Below, one piece after another: positions 53,636 through 62,293 of a DNA stretch of 64,000 nt; within the stretch, counting starts at the first letter, position 1, and each line of letters starts with the position of its first letter. Source of the DNA: Natronorubrum thiooxidans. GTDB taxonomy: Archaea > Halobacteriota > Halobacteria > Halobacteriales > Natrialbaceae. The DNA is taken from contig NZ_FTNR01000004.1 in NCBI RefSeq assembly GCF_900156475.1, forward strand, positions 124,001-188,000. Reading direction: 5' to 3'. The notes below the pieces were generated by a model. The model made no database searches. It saw nothing but the letters and a program-made list of their open reading frames with translations, and was not told the origin of the DNA. The position numbers were made by a program, and so were the translations under genes.

Positions 53636-53653
53636 GTGATTATGTAATATCAC
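53636..53653. promoter_or_regulatory. Palindrome near the start of the acidic protein gene
   Basis: GTGAT and ATCAC arms enclose TATGTAAT, 11 bases before the ATG at 53665. An AGGAG ribosome-binding sequence lies between (53656-53660), which is unusual among these mostly leaderless genes. The AT-rich palindrome could be an operator for this gene. Confidence 0.4.
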
Positions 53654-53664
53654 AGAAGGAGTCT

Positions 53665-54504
53665 ATGACTGATAGTACGATAAACACGAACTCGAGTGAG
53701 GGCGCACTCGACGTCGGGGCGACGACCGACGATCTGTTCGGCGAGATCGAAGAGGGGGTGCCAGAGGGGGAGCCGGTCGACGGGGGATCGACGGGCACTG
53801 AGGAACCAGCGGACGATGAGCCGGAGCCGTCAGACGGCGGCGTCGAGGACCAGACGGCTGCGACGGTCTTTGGGAACCTCCAGAAAAATGGTTCTACGGC
53901 CGACGATATCGACGACGTCCTCGATAATGAGAGTCCCGAGGATATCATCGCGAGTGCAGACGAGCCAGAGCCGGAACCGGCTGACGACGAGTTGCTCGTC
54001 GATGAGGGAGCGCTCGAGGAACTCCTGTTGACCGACCGCACGAAAGACCAGGAGTTCCTCTGGATCGATGCCGACGACACCGACGAGTCCGCCGAGACGC
54101 CAGCTGACACAGCAGCGTCGTCGGAGACCGACGCTGTCGATGCCTCGACTACCGACGCCGACGGCGAGTTGTCCACCGACGACCCCGTCGAGTCGACGGC
54201 CGATACGGACGCTCCGGAGTCGGCCTCGAGCGACGATGCTCCGGACGAGCACGCCGCTGAGGCTGCGGTCGCAGACGAGCACGAAAAGACGGAGACACCG
54301 CTCGAAACCGAATCGGACGTCGAACCGGATGCCGAATCGGACGTCGAACCGGATAGCCAGCCCGACATCGAAACGAGCGAGACGACGGAACTCGCCCTCG
54401 CCGACGATGAACACACGGCTGTCCCCGCGACGACCGACGATGACGACACCACAACTGGGGTCCTCGGCTGGCTTCGCGCCAAGCTTGGTGGACTGTTCTC
54501 CTAA
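53665..54504 (+). CDS. Long acidic protein with C-terminal amphipathic helix
   Basis: This 279-residue protein is dominated by Asp, Glu, Ser, Thr and Ala. Two short ordered patches occur: TTDDLFGEIEEG and TAATVFGNLQKNGSTADDID near the N-terminus, and ALEELLLTDRTKDQEFLWID in the middle. A disordered acidic region with an ESDVEPD repeat follows. The C-terminus is an abrupt hydrophobic/basic stretch GVLGWLRAKLGGLFS. It has no signal peptide. The gene is tail-to-tail with a CHAT protease gene 98 bp away. I do not know the family. A Shine-Dalgarno-like AGGAG precedes the ATG at 53665. Confidence 0.7.
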   Translation: MTDSTINTNSSEGALDVGATTDDLFGEIEEGVPEGEPVDGGSTGTEEPADDEPEPSDGGVEDQTAATVFGNLQKNGSTADDIDDVLDNESPEDIIASADEPEPEPADDELLVDEGALEELLLTDRTKDQEFLWIDADDTDESAETPADTAASSETDAVDASTTDADGELSTDDPVESTADTDAPESASSDDAPDEHAAEAAVADEHEKTETPLETESDVEPDAESDVEPDSQPDIETSETTELALADDEHTAVPATTDDDDTTTGVLGWLRAKLGGLFS

Positions 54505-54602
54505 CGGTCTCCGACTCTCCACGGGATCACAGTCCCGAGTAATCGGCGGCCAGATGACAGTGAAACGCCGTTCAGCCTCGGTCTTCCCCACTCGAGGAGC
54601 CG

Positions 54603-56708
54603 TCAGGTCTCGAACTGTGGTGCCAACGTTTTCGACCAGTAGAGGTCGCCGTCGTAGATGACCGAGGCATCGGTTTCACGCAGCAACGAACCGACACCCG
54701 ATTCTCCGAGGGTAAAACTCGAGTCGGTTCCACAGAGATACGCGAGGTCGTTGGTGTCAATCCGTGGAACGTAATATGAGCCGGTCGTGCGCGTCGAATA
54801 ACAGTCGAGTGTGACCAGATACTCGTCCGGGCCGTCAGTGAGCTCCTCGATGGTGATGGTGACCGGCAGCCGTTGGTCACGCTGGCTGAGCGAGTGGGTG
54901 CCGTCGCCGACGACGGCGTAGTCTTTGCCCATCATGATCCGGCTGCGGGCAAGATCCAGTGCGCGTTCGATGCTGAACCCGTTGATCAGGAGTTGTGCAA
55001 ACGTCGAGCCAACCTTGATCGCGTGGTCGTTCAACACCTTGCGAACGGTCACCCCGCCAGCAACGCTCCCCTTTTCGATCAGTCGCGTTCCTTCGTGGTA
55101 CGAGCCACAGGCGTTCAAAAAAAATGTCTGGGCGTTACACTGGCTGAGGCTCGCCGTCGAGAGCGAGCCGTCTGGACAGCGCAAGCCCTCGTGTTCACAG
55201 TGGCCGATATAATGGACGAACTCGGACTCGCGTTCGAACACCCGCGCGAGTTCGGCCGTCGAAAGCGACTCCTCGACGATGACGTCCATCGCCACCTCCT
55301 CGGCGCGCTGGCGATAGATCTCGGCGACATCGTTGTATTCGCCGGCCATTTCGGGATCGTTCAACACGACACAGACCGACATCGACTCGCTCGAGCGCTC
55401 GAGGTACTCGAGTCGGTTGTAGTAGGCCTCAGGTGTGGTCTTGAAGACGTCGATCGGGACGCCATCCGCGTGCCAGCCGTGGGCTCGGCCGTTCCGGAGG
55501 TCGGGTTTGACGATGTCGACAGCGGCGACGTTCCCGGCGCTTGCTCTGGCCGAGCCGTGGGTCGCCGGCTCACCGCCGCCGCGATAGAAGTCCTCCAGGG
55601 ACCGCTCGATCAGCTCCTGTCCCTCGAGCGTGGACGTCCGGGGCATGGAGATCATGCTCAGCCGGTCGAGCAAGAACGGGAGCAACTCGACGCTGTCGTA
55701 GTCGGGCGTGACGTACGTCGAGAGATGCCAGTCCGGTAGCCGGTGTTCGATCGCCTCGTAGGCGACGTCGAGGTACGTTGCGAGTCGCTGCTGTGGGCTG
55801 GCGTCATAGAGCGCCCCAGCGTCGAGGTCGAGCGTCTCGAAGATGCGTTGTTCCGCCAAATCCACGCTGTACGGCCCTGCATTTCGAACGAGACAGTCGA
55901 GAAAGACTGTCTTGCGCAACAGCCGATCGACGTCGTACTCGAGGTCGGGCATCGGGGAGAGTCGTTTTTCGATGCCGAGGTCGGGAAGGCGGAGTCGTGG
56001 CCCGCCGGACCTGACACTGGAGTCGGCGGTCCGGAGGGTCGCTTGCAGGTAGTACGCCAGTGGGGCGGCCACGAACAGCGATTCGTACGTCGGAGAAACG
56101 ACAAGTTCGATTCCGGAATCGGATCGCGCCGCTTGCAGTTTGTCGGGAACCTCGAGCGTCTCGCCGCGTTCGAGCAGCGCCGGATGCCCGCGAAGGGCGG
56201 GATCGCTTCGATCCGGGCTGGCCGTCTCGTGGGCGCCAGCGAGCTGAGTGATGGCGGCTGCGACCCCATCGGGGGAGTCCGGAACGGTGATCGTGTCCGC
56301 CGGGAGGTCGTGATGGCGTCTGAACCCGACGGTGACGCGAGTGCGATCTGGGAAGGAGACGCGGATGGCCTCGCCGTCGTCGGTGTGCTCGATCCTCACT
56401 GCGCCCGAAAACTGGAGGGACGTCTCGACCGCCGCGTTGATCGTGACGAGATACTCGTCTGGAGGCAGCGAGAGTGGTGTGTCTCCGGACCCGAGGTCGT
56501 GGTGCTCACTCGAATCACGCGAGCACACGGAGACAGCTGCGTGTGGGAACTGGAGGTCGGCCGTCGCAACGACGAGCGTCTCCTCGACCGGCCGGGACAT
56601 CGCCGGCGTCGCCTCCTCGGCGACGAGATCAACACCGTGGACGGCTAACCCGGTGGTATCGCCGTCCCTGAGGTGGAGGGTCCTGTCGTCGATTTCCCAC
56701 GCTATCAT
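54603..56708 (-). CDS. CHAT domain (caspase-like) protease
   Basis: This 701-residue protein has a C-terminal CHAT peptidase domain. EFVHYIGHCEHEGLRCPDGS gives His503 and TFFLNACGSYHEGTRLIEKG gives Cys534, the caspase-type catalytic pair, followed by GSVAGGVTVRKVLND, FAQLLINGFSIERALDLA and GDGTHSLSQR. Residues 1-400 form a large N-terminal region (beta-rich to 150, then a helical part around SPQQRLATYLDVAYEAIEHR) with no motif I can name. Unlike many CHAT proteins it lacks visible TPR repeats. It probably cuts a protein substrate on a signal. Neighbours are glyA (divergent) and an acidic protein gene (convergent). The start is ATG 56708. Confidence 0.82.
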   Translation of the reverse strand: MIAWEIDDRTLHLRDGDTTGLAVHGVDLVAEEATPAMSRPVEETLVVATADLQFPHAAVSVCSRDSSEHHDLGSGDTPLSLPPDEYLVTINAAVETSLQFSGAVRIEHTDDGEAIRVSFPDRTRVTVGFRRHHDLPADTITVPDSPDGVAAAITQLAGAHETASPDRSDPALRGHPALLERGETLEVPDKLQAARSDSGIELVVSPTYESLFVAAPLAYYLQATLRTADSSVRSGGPRLRLPDLGIEKRLSPMPDLEYDVDRLLRKTVFLDCLVRNAGPYSVDLAEQRIFETLDLDAGALYDASPQQRLATYLDVAYEAIEHRLPDWHLSTYVTPDYDSVELLPFLLDRLSMISMPRTSTLEGQELIERSLEDFYRGGGEPATHGSARASAGNVAAVDIVKPDLRNGRAHGWHADGVPIDVFKTTPEAYYNRLEYLERSSESMSVCVVLNDPEMAGEYNDVAEIYRQRAEEVAMDVIVEESLSTAELARVFERESEFVHYIGHCEHEGLRCPDGSLSTASLSQCNAQTFFLNACGSYHEGTRLIEKGSVAGGVTVRKVLNDHAIKVGSTFAQLLINGFSIERALDLARSRIMMGKDYAVVGDGTHSLSQRDQRLPVTITIEELTDGPDEYLVTLDCYSTRTTGSYYVPRIDTNDLAYLCGTDSSFTLGESGVGSLLRETDASVIYDGDLYWSKTLAPQFET

Positions 56709-56817
56709 TCGAGATACTGAATGTCACGCTGGGAAGTTAGTTGTATCGGGTTGTTTCCCAGCCGACATATCCGCTGTCGATGTGGCCCCGTCACATCGCT
56801 CGCCGAAGACGGGTACA

Positions 56818-56824
56818 CTTATAC
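56818..56824 (+). promoter_or_regulatory. TATA box of glyA
   Basis: CTTATAC is centred 27 bases before the ATG at 56848, consistent with a leaderless start. Confidence 0.55.
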
Positions 56825-56847
56825 TGTCGCCAGCCGGCACATCGGAC

Positions 56848-58095
56848 ATGGAACACGAGCACGTCCGGGACGTCGATCCCGCCGTCGCTGATGCACTCGA
56901 GGGAGAGGTAGATCGCCAACGAGAGTCGCTGCAGATGATCGCCAGCGAGAATCACGTCAGTGAGGCCGTCCTCGACGCACAGGGCAGCGCCCTGACGAAC
57001 AAGTACGCTGAGGGGTATCCCGGCTCGCGCTACTACGGTGGCTGTGAGTTCGCCGACGAGGTCGAACAGCACGCCATCGACCGCGCCCAGGAGCTGTTTG
57101 GCGCAGACCACATCAACGTCCAGCCACACTCGGGCACACAGGCCAACCAGGCCGTCTACTTCGCGATGCTCGAGCCCGGCGACAAGATCCTCTCGCTAGA
57201 TCTGACCCACGGCGGCCACCTCAGCCACGGTCATCCAGCGAACTTCGTCGGCCAGCTCTACGACGTCGAGCAGTACGAAGTCGACGCCGAGACGGGCTAT
57301 CTCGACTACGAGGGCCTCGCAGAACACGCCGAGGAGTTCGAACCGGATATCATCGTCTCGGGCTACTCCGCGTACCCACGCGAGATCGAGTGGGGGCGCA
57401 TTCAGGCGGCCGCCGACAGCGTCGACGCGCTTCACCTCGCCGACATCGCCCACATCACGGGGCTCGTCGCCGCCGGCGTCCACGACTCGCCGGTCGGCAT
57501 CGCCGACTTCGTCACCGGCAGCACGCACAAAACCATTCGCGCCGGCCGTGGCGGCATCGTCATGTGTGACGAGGAGTACGCCGACGACATCGACGCGGCG
57601 GTCTTCCCCGGCGGACAGGGCGGCCCGCTCATGCACAACATCGCTGGCAAGGCCGTCGGCTTCAAGGAAGCCTTAGCGCCTGAGTTCGAAGACTACGCCG
57701 AACAGACGGTTGCCAACGCGAAAGCTCTCGGTGAACGACTCGTCGAGAACGGCTTCTCGCTGGTCTCCGGCGGCACCGACAACCACCTCGTGCTCGTCGA
57801 CCTGCGCGAGAGCCACCCCGACACCTCCGGCGGCAATGCCGAAGAGGCGCTCGAGGACGCCGGCATCGTCCTCAACGGGAACACAGTACCCGGCGAGACG
57901 CGCTCGGCGTTCGACCCATCCGGCATCCGTGTCGGCACGCCAGCGCTGACGACGCGCGGCTTCGACGAGGACGACTGCCGCACCGTCGCCGACCTGATCA
58001 CGCGCGTCATCGACACCCCCGACGACGAGGCCGTCCTCGCCGAGGTCCGCGAGGACGTCGAGTCGCTGTGTGACGCGAACCCGCTGTACGAGTAA
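56848..58095 (+). CDS. glyA: Serine hydroxymethyltransferase
   Basis: This 415-residue PLP enzyme converts serine and tetrahydrofolate to glycine and 5,10-methylene-tetrahydrofolate. Key parts are LQMIASENHVSEAVLDAQGS, NKYAEGYPGSRYYGGCEFAD, VQPHSGTQANQAVYFAMLEP, LHLADIAHITGLVAAGVHD and the cofactor site DFVTGSTHKTIRAGRGGIV with Lys228. ATG 56848 follows a TATA box by 27 bases. With gcvTH and folD it sets the glycine/one-carbon balance. Confidence 0.96.
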   Translation: MEHEHVRDVDPAVADALEGEVDRQRESLQMIASENHVSEAVLDAQGSALTNKYAEGYPGSRYYGGCEFADEVEQHAIDRAQELFGADHINVQPHSGTQANQAVYFAMLEPGDKILSLDLTHGGHLSHGHPANFVGQLYDVEQYEVDAETGYLDYEGLAEHAEEFEPDIIVSGYSAYPREIEWGRIQAAADSVDALHLADIAHITGLVAAGVHDSPVGIADFVTGSTHKTIRAGRGGIVMCDEEYADDIDAAVFPGGQGGPLMHNIAGKAVGFKEALAPEFEDYAEQTVANAKALGERLVENGFSLVSGGTDNHLVLVDLRESHPDTSGGNAEEALEDAGIVLNGNTVPGETRSAFDPSGIRVGTPALTTRGFDEDDCRTVADLITRVIDTPDDEAVLAEVREDVESLCDANPLYE

Positions 58096-58180
58096 CGAAC
58101 GCGCCCGTTTGGGGTCGGTCGGCGACGTCTCCCGATCGTGGCGACCGCCGCTGAAACGAGACTGTCCGGTTCGCACAACG

Positions 58181-58188
58181 TTTTATTG
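58181..58188 (+). promoter_or_regulatory. TATA box of the alpha/beta hydrolase gene
   Basis: GTTTTATT is centred about 26 bases before the ATG at 58210, supporting that start. Confidence 0.5.
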
Positions 58189-58209
58189 TGAGCCGTGTTC
58201 TCAATTAAC

Positions 58210-59022
58210 ATGACTGAGTCGACCGCGACGGCAATGTACCGGACCAGAACCGACGCGCTGACGACCGATGTCGGCGAGGGACAGCCGGTCGTCTTCGCCC
58301 ACGGAACCCTGATGGATCGAACGATGTTCCAGCCCCAACTCGAGGCGCTGGCCCCCAACTACCGGGCCGTCGCTTACGACCTGCGGGCGCGGACGGATCG
58401 GTACGCGTCGGCGTACGACCTCGCGGATCTCTCGGCTGACTGTGCCGCGGTACTCGACGGCCTCGGCGAGGAACGCGCCGTCATCGGCGGGATGTCGATG
58501 GGCGGATTCATGGCGCTGCGCTTTGCGCTCGCCAACCCCGAGCGGGTTGACGGACTGATCCTGATTGACTCGATGGCGGCTCCCCACGAGCCCGCCGAAC
58601 GCGAGACCTACCGCCAGCTCGTCGAGCCACTCGAGGGCTCACACGATCCCGTGCCGCGGTCGCTGGCCGAGGGCGTCGTCGGCTACCTCTTCGGTGAGAC
58701 GACACGTGAGACGACCCCCGACCTCGTCGAGACGTGGGTCGATCGCTGGGCCACCTATCCCGGCGCGGCGCTGTACAACGAACTGCACTCCTGGCTCGAG
58801 CGCCCGGACGTCACCGACCGACTCGCGGAGATCGACGTCCCCGTGCTCGTCGTCCACGGCGAGGAAGATCCGTCGATCGACCCCTCGCGAGCCGAACCGA
58901 TGCTGGCTGAGCTTCCCGACGCTCGCATGGAGCGTATTCCGAACGCGGGTCACACGTCGAACCTCGAGGCCCCGGATCGGGTCAACGAGGCGATCACGTC
59001 GTTCCTCGACGATCGATTTTGA
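58210..59022 (+). CDS. Alpha/beta hydrolase
   Basis: This 270-residue hydrolase has VVFAHGTLMDRTMFQPQLEA (oxyanion loop HGT), the nucleophile elbow VIGGMSMGGFMALRFALANP (G-x-S-x-G), VLVVHGEEDPSIDPSRAEPM with the acid, and ERIPNAGHTSNLEAPDRVNE with the catalytic His. The triad is complete; it is an esterase- or lactonase-like enzyme with unknown substrate. The TATA box 26 bases upstream fixes ATG 58210. Confidence 0.88.
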   Translation: MTESTATAMYRTRTDALTTDVGEGQPVVFAHGTLMDRTMFQPQLEALAPNYRAVAYDLRARTDRYASAYDLADLSADCAAVLDGLGEERAVIGGMSMGGFMALRFALANPERVDGLILIDSMAAPHEPAERETYRQLVEPLEGSHDPVPRSLAEGVVGYLFGETTRETTPDLVETWVDRWATYPGAALYNELHSWLERPDVTDRLAEIDVPVLVVHGEEDPSIDPSRAEPMLAELPDARMERIPNAGHTSNLEAPDRVNEAITSFLDDRF

Positions 59023-59122
59023 GCGGAGTGTATGCATGATTGTGGATATGTATGCGAGTGTCAACGGCTATTCTGAGCACGAACCCGAGGGTTGATTAGC
59101 CTCGCGGCCACCCACTCGAGTA

Positions 59123-60016
59123 ATGACCGAGATCATCGACGGCAACGCCGTCGCAAGCGAGATTCGTGACGACCTGACGGACGCGATCGAGACGCTCGCC
59201 GATGCGGGCGCTCGACCCGGCCTCGCGACCGTCCTGATGGGCGACGACCCGGCCAGCCAGACGTACGTCAACATGAAACAGCGCGACTGCGAGGAGGTCG
59301 GCATCGAGAGCCACCACGTCGACGTCGCTGGTGACGCTGCCCCCGAAGAATTGTACGACACCATCGCCGACCTCAACGCCGACCCCGAGATCCACGGCTA
59401 CATCGTCCAGGCTCCCGTCCCGGACCACGTCGACTACCGCGAGGTCATCCGCCGTGTCGATCCCGCGAAAGACGTCGACGGCTTCCATCCCGAGAACGTC
59501 GGCCGACTCGTCGCCGGCGACGCCCGATTCCGTCCCTGCACGCCCCACGGGGTGCAGAAATTACTCGAGTCAGCCGACGTCGACACCGAGGGCAAAGACG
59601 TCACAATCGTCGGTCGCTCTGATATCGTCGGCAAGCCCCTCGCCAACCTGCTGATTCAGAAGGCCGACGACGGCAACGCGACGGTGACGGTCTGTCACTC
59701 CCGAACTGAGAATCTCGCCGCGAAGACTCGCAGTGCAGATATCGTGGTCGCCGCCGTCGGTGTCCCCGAACTCATCGACGGCTCGATGATCAGCGAGGGC
59801 ACGGTCGTCATCGACGTCGGCGTCAACCGCGTGGATGCTGACACCGAGAAAGGGTACGAACTCGTCGGCGACGTCGAGTTCGAGAGCGCGAAAGCGCCCG
59901 CCAGCGCGATCACTCCCGTTCCGGGCGGTGTCGGTCCGATGACGCGCGCGATGTTGCTCTACAACACCGTGAAAGCCGCGAGCCTACAGGAAGACGTCGA
60001 CGTCGACCTGCCCTGA
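59123..60016 (+). CDS. folD: Bifunctional methylenetetrahydrofolate dehydrogenase/cyclohydrolase
   Basis: This 297-residue enzyme oxidises 5,10-methylene-THF and hydrolyses the methenyl product to 10-formyl-THF. PGLATVLMGDDPASQTYVNM with YVNMKQRDCEEVGI carries the catalytic Tyr and Lys. GYIVQAPVPDHVDYREVIRR, KDVDGFHPENVGRLVAGDA, VTIVGRSDIVGKPLANLLI (NADP site) and PVPGGVGPMTRAMLLYNT complete the family pattern. The start is ATG 59123. It works with glyA upstream to supply formyl-THF. Confidence 0.95.
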   Translation: MTEIIDGNAVASEIRDDLTDAIETLADAGARPGLATVLMGDDPASQTYVNMKQRDCEEVGIESHHVDVAGDAAPEELYDTIADLNADPEIHGYIVQAPVPDHVDYREVIRRVDPAKDVDGFHPENVGRLVAGDARFRPCTPHGVQKLLESADVDTEGKDVTIVGRSDIVGKPLANLLIQKADDGNATVTVCHSRTENLAAKTRSADIVVAAVGVPELIDGSMISEGTVVIDVGVNRVDADTEKGYELVGDVEFESAKAPASAITPVPGGVGPMTRAMLLYNTVKAASLQEDVDVDLP

Positions 60017-60026
60017 GCCGTCGTTT

Positions 60027-60752
60027 CTACTCCATTTCGCCGAACTCGAGGCCCTCGAGTCTATCTTGGGCCTGGGTAAACGCCAGTTCGTCGCCTCGAA
60101 GTCCGTTCGCGAGGTCCCGAGTCGCCTCGACCAATCGGTCGGCCGTCTGCGGGTCGACGTCGCCGTCGAGCATGCGAATGCGGGTGACGTGTTCCCCGAG
60201 CGTCTCGAGGGCACCCCGTTCGGCGCTCGTCAGGTCGCGGTCGTCGGCCCACGTCCGAATATCTCGGCGGTACTCGCGGACGGCGTTTGCAGCGGCGAGT
60301 CCGCGAGCCCCTCGCAGGGTGGGTGGGATCTCGGCGGCAGGCGGCCGCGCACCGGTATCGGCGTCGCGGAGCAACGAGAGAAAGTAGAGCTCCTCGCGTT
60401 CCTCGAGGCGGCGATCGCGGCCGATGATGTCGGCGACGTGATGGAGTTCGCTGGCAGCGAGGTAGGTGTTATCGAGTTCGCGAAGCGTCCCGGCGTTGAC
60501 GAAGCCACGTCGGCGGACGTACTCGCGACACTCCTCGCGGGCTCGAGCGGCGAGGTCATCGGTCGAGAGATCGTCGATCGCGTTTCGCACCTGTGTGAGA
60601 TCGAACGTCACCTGTAGATCGGTGTGTTCGGTGCGCTCGTCGATGCCGACGCTGCGAAGGCTCCCACAGGCCGGACAGCCCACGCTGCCGGTTTCGTAGT
60701 ACGACCACCGCGTGCCACACTTCTTGCACTCACGCTCACCCCGGACTTTCAT
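60027..60752 (-). CDS. Zinc-ribbon protein with helical C-terminus
   Basis: This 241-residue protein starts with a zinc ribbon (ERECKKCGTRWSYYETGSVG, CPACGSLRSVG; CxxC pairs). A short conserved segment EHTDLQVTFDLTQVRNAIDD follows, and the remainder is mostly helical (DLAARAREECREYVRRRGFV, LAASELHHVADIIGRDRRLE). It looks like a conserved haloarchaeal family (DUF7117-like). No function is established. The ATG at 60752 begins right before the ribbon; the gene is convergent with folD. Confidence 0.72.
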   Translation of the reverse strand: MKVRGERECKKCGTRWSYYETGSVGCPACGSLRSVGIDERTEHTDLQVTFDLTQVRNAIDDLSTDDLAARAREECREYVRRRGFVNAGTLRELDNTYLAASELHHVADIIGRDRRLEEREELYFLSLLRDADTGARPPAAEIPPTLRGARGLAAANAVREYRRDIRTWADDRDLTSAERGALETLGEHVTRIRMLDGDVDPQTADRLVEATRDLANGLRGDELAFTQAQDRLEGLEFGEME

Positions 60753-61122
60753 GGGTGACGGTACGTGCGCGACCCCAAAAACCACACCGGAGTCACTCGA
60801 GTGGGGGGCTAACGCATTCGATTACCGAGCGCGGTCGCCAGCACGAACGGCGAAGTGATCGTCGCCACTGACTGTCACTCCACACTCCTTTGCACGACGG
60901 GAGCGCGGTTCGACGCGACCACCGGAGTGAGACCAGCTCACGAACGAGGCGGACGCCACAGTTCGATGGATGCTGATTGTTACCATAATTCATGGAGGCG
61001 TTACTCGCTGAACGGTACAAAACCGATGATGCTCACGCGATCTGGAACGATGTTTAACAGGTCATTAACAGACGGCAGTTGCAGGCCGCACTGGGACCAA
61101 CGGGAATATCCTATCCAGAGAT
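60753..61122. other. Intergenic region, no gene seen
   Basis: These 370 bp lie between the divergent zinc-ribbon and cupredoxin genes and must carry both promoters. I see no conserved frame, repeat or RNA fold. Confidence 0.5.
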
Positions 61123-61791
61123 ATGTCCGATCCGAAACTCAACCGACGTAAATTCGTTACCGCTGCAGGAACAGCAACCGCGCTCGTCATCGCCGGGTGT
61201 GCCGACGAAAGTGGCGACGAAAGCAACGGTGACGGAAACGGTGGCGGAAACGGCGGCAACGGTATGGACGACGGCGCTGGAAACGGCGACGAAGAAACCG
61301 ACGACGAGCCACTCGACCCGAGCGAGACGATCGAACTCGGCGCGGAAGTACAGGCGTGGATGGGCCAAGCCCCCGACCAAATCGCTGACGAAGAGAATCC
61401 GACACTCATCCTCCAGGAGGGCGAATCGTATCAGTTCACCTGGGAGAATCTCGACGGCCAAGAGCACAACATCGAGATCGTCGATGACAACGACGAGGTC
61501 GTCGACGACTACTCGACAGATAACATGAGTGAGGAAGGCGAAACGCAGGACCTCGAGGTCGACGAGATCACGAGCGAGATGGCCGAATACGTCTGTCGTC
61601 CACACGAGAGTACGATGCGCGGTGAGATTCAGGTCGAGAGCGGGAACGGTGAAGAGAACGGCGAGGAAGAAAACGGTGAGGAGAATGGCACCGGCAGTGA
61701 AAACGGCGACGAAATGGAGAACGGCGAGGAAGAAAACGGCAGTGAGACCGAGAACGGTGATGAGAACGACAGCGAAGACGACGAAATGTGA
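61123..61791 (+). CDS. Cupredoxin (halocyanin-like) Tat lipoprotein
   Basis: This is a 222-residue exported copper protein. LNRRKFVTAAGTATALVIAG with Cys26 is a Tat signal plus lipobox, followed by a Gly/Asn linker. The cupredoxin domain (residues 65-172) carries the type 1 copper ligands His115 (GQEHNIEI), Cys158 and His161 (EYVCRPHEST) and Met165 (MRGEIQVESG). The C-terminal 50 residues are an unusual repeat of EENG/ENGE units. It should be a membrane-anchored electron carrier. The start is ATG 61123. Confidence 0.85.
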   Translation: MSDPKLNRRKFVTAAGTATALVIAGCADESGDESNGDGNGGGNGGNGMDDGAGNGDEETDDEPLDPSETIELGAEVQAWMGQAPDQIADEENPTLILQEGESYQFTWENLDGQEHNIEIVDDNDEVVDDYSTDNMSEEGETQDLEVDEITSEMAEYVCRPHESTMRGEIQVESGNGEENGEEENGEENGTGSENGDEMENGEEENGSETENGDENDSEDDEM

Positions 61792-62146
61792 TCGACTGCG
61801 GGTCGCGACGCGGTGATCGAACAAGTACCAGGCGATTGATCGACTGAACGGCTGCGTGTCCCTACTGTTTTTGACGCCGAATCGCCGATCGCTGCGAGCA
61901 GCCCCCATCACCGGACCGGTTGCAGTCTGCGTGTGACGGGACTGATCGGGCGATTAGCGGCCTTTCGCACGCGAATCGCCAGGCCACGCCACCATGAGAC
62001 ACTGAACTGTTCGTCCGATCGTTGTCGATTCGAAATCGGTAACTGACTGCTGAAAGTGACGGCAATCGTGAGATGCGAGCACCCTAATCAGTGATTGGGT
62101 TTGCAGCCGGCGACCTTTTTTGCGTGCCCAGCGTGTAGCGCTTCGT
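61792..62146. other. Intergenic region, no gene seen
   Basis: About 355 bp separate the cupredoxin and the 48-aa protein genes. Only short unconserved frames are present; I see no repeat from the families found elsewhere in the window. Confidence 0.45.
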
Positions 62147-62293
62147 ATGCGAGATGAAGATGAAATCCGCGAACAGTACGAGTTTCTCACAGAACACCTC
62201 GAGAGCGAGGAGATGCGCCACGACGGCGTCAGAGAGATGTTTACCTACTACAAACGTGCACTCGGCTGGGTCCTCGAGGAAGAGCACATCTGA
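62147..62293 (+). CDS. Small helical protein, 48 aa
   Basis: The frame encodes MRDEDEIREQYEFLTEHLES, then EEMRHDGVREMFTYYKRALG and WVLEEEHI. It is an amphipathic, two-helix, acidic peptide of the kind conserved in many haloarchaea. There is no annotated function. It starts at ATG 62147 and ends with TGA at 62293. Confidence 0.65.
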   Translation: MRDEDEIREQYEFLTEHLESEEMRHDGVREMFTYYKRALGWVLEEEHI

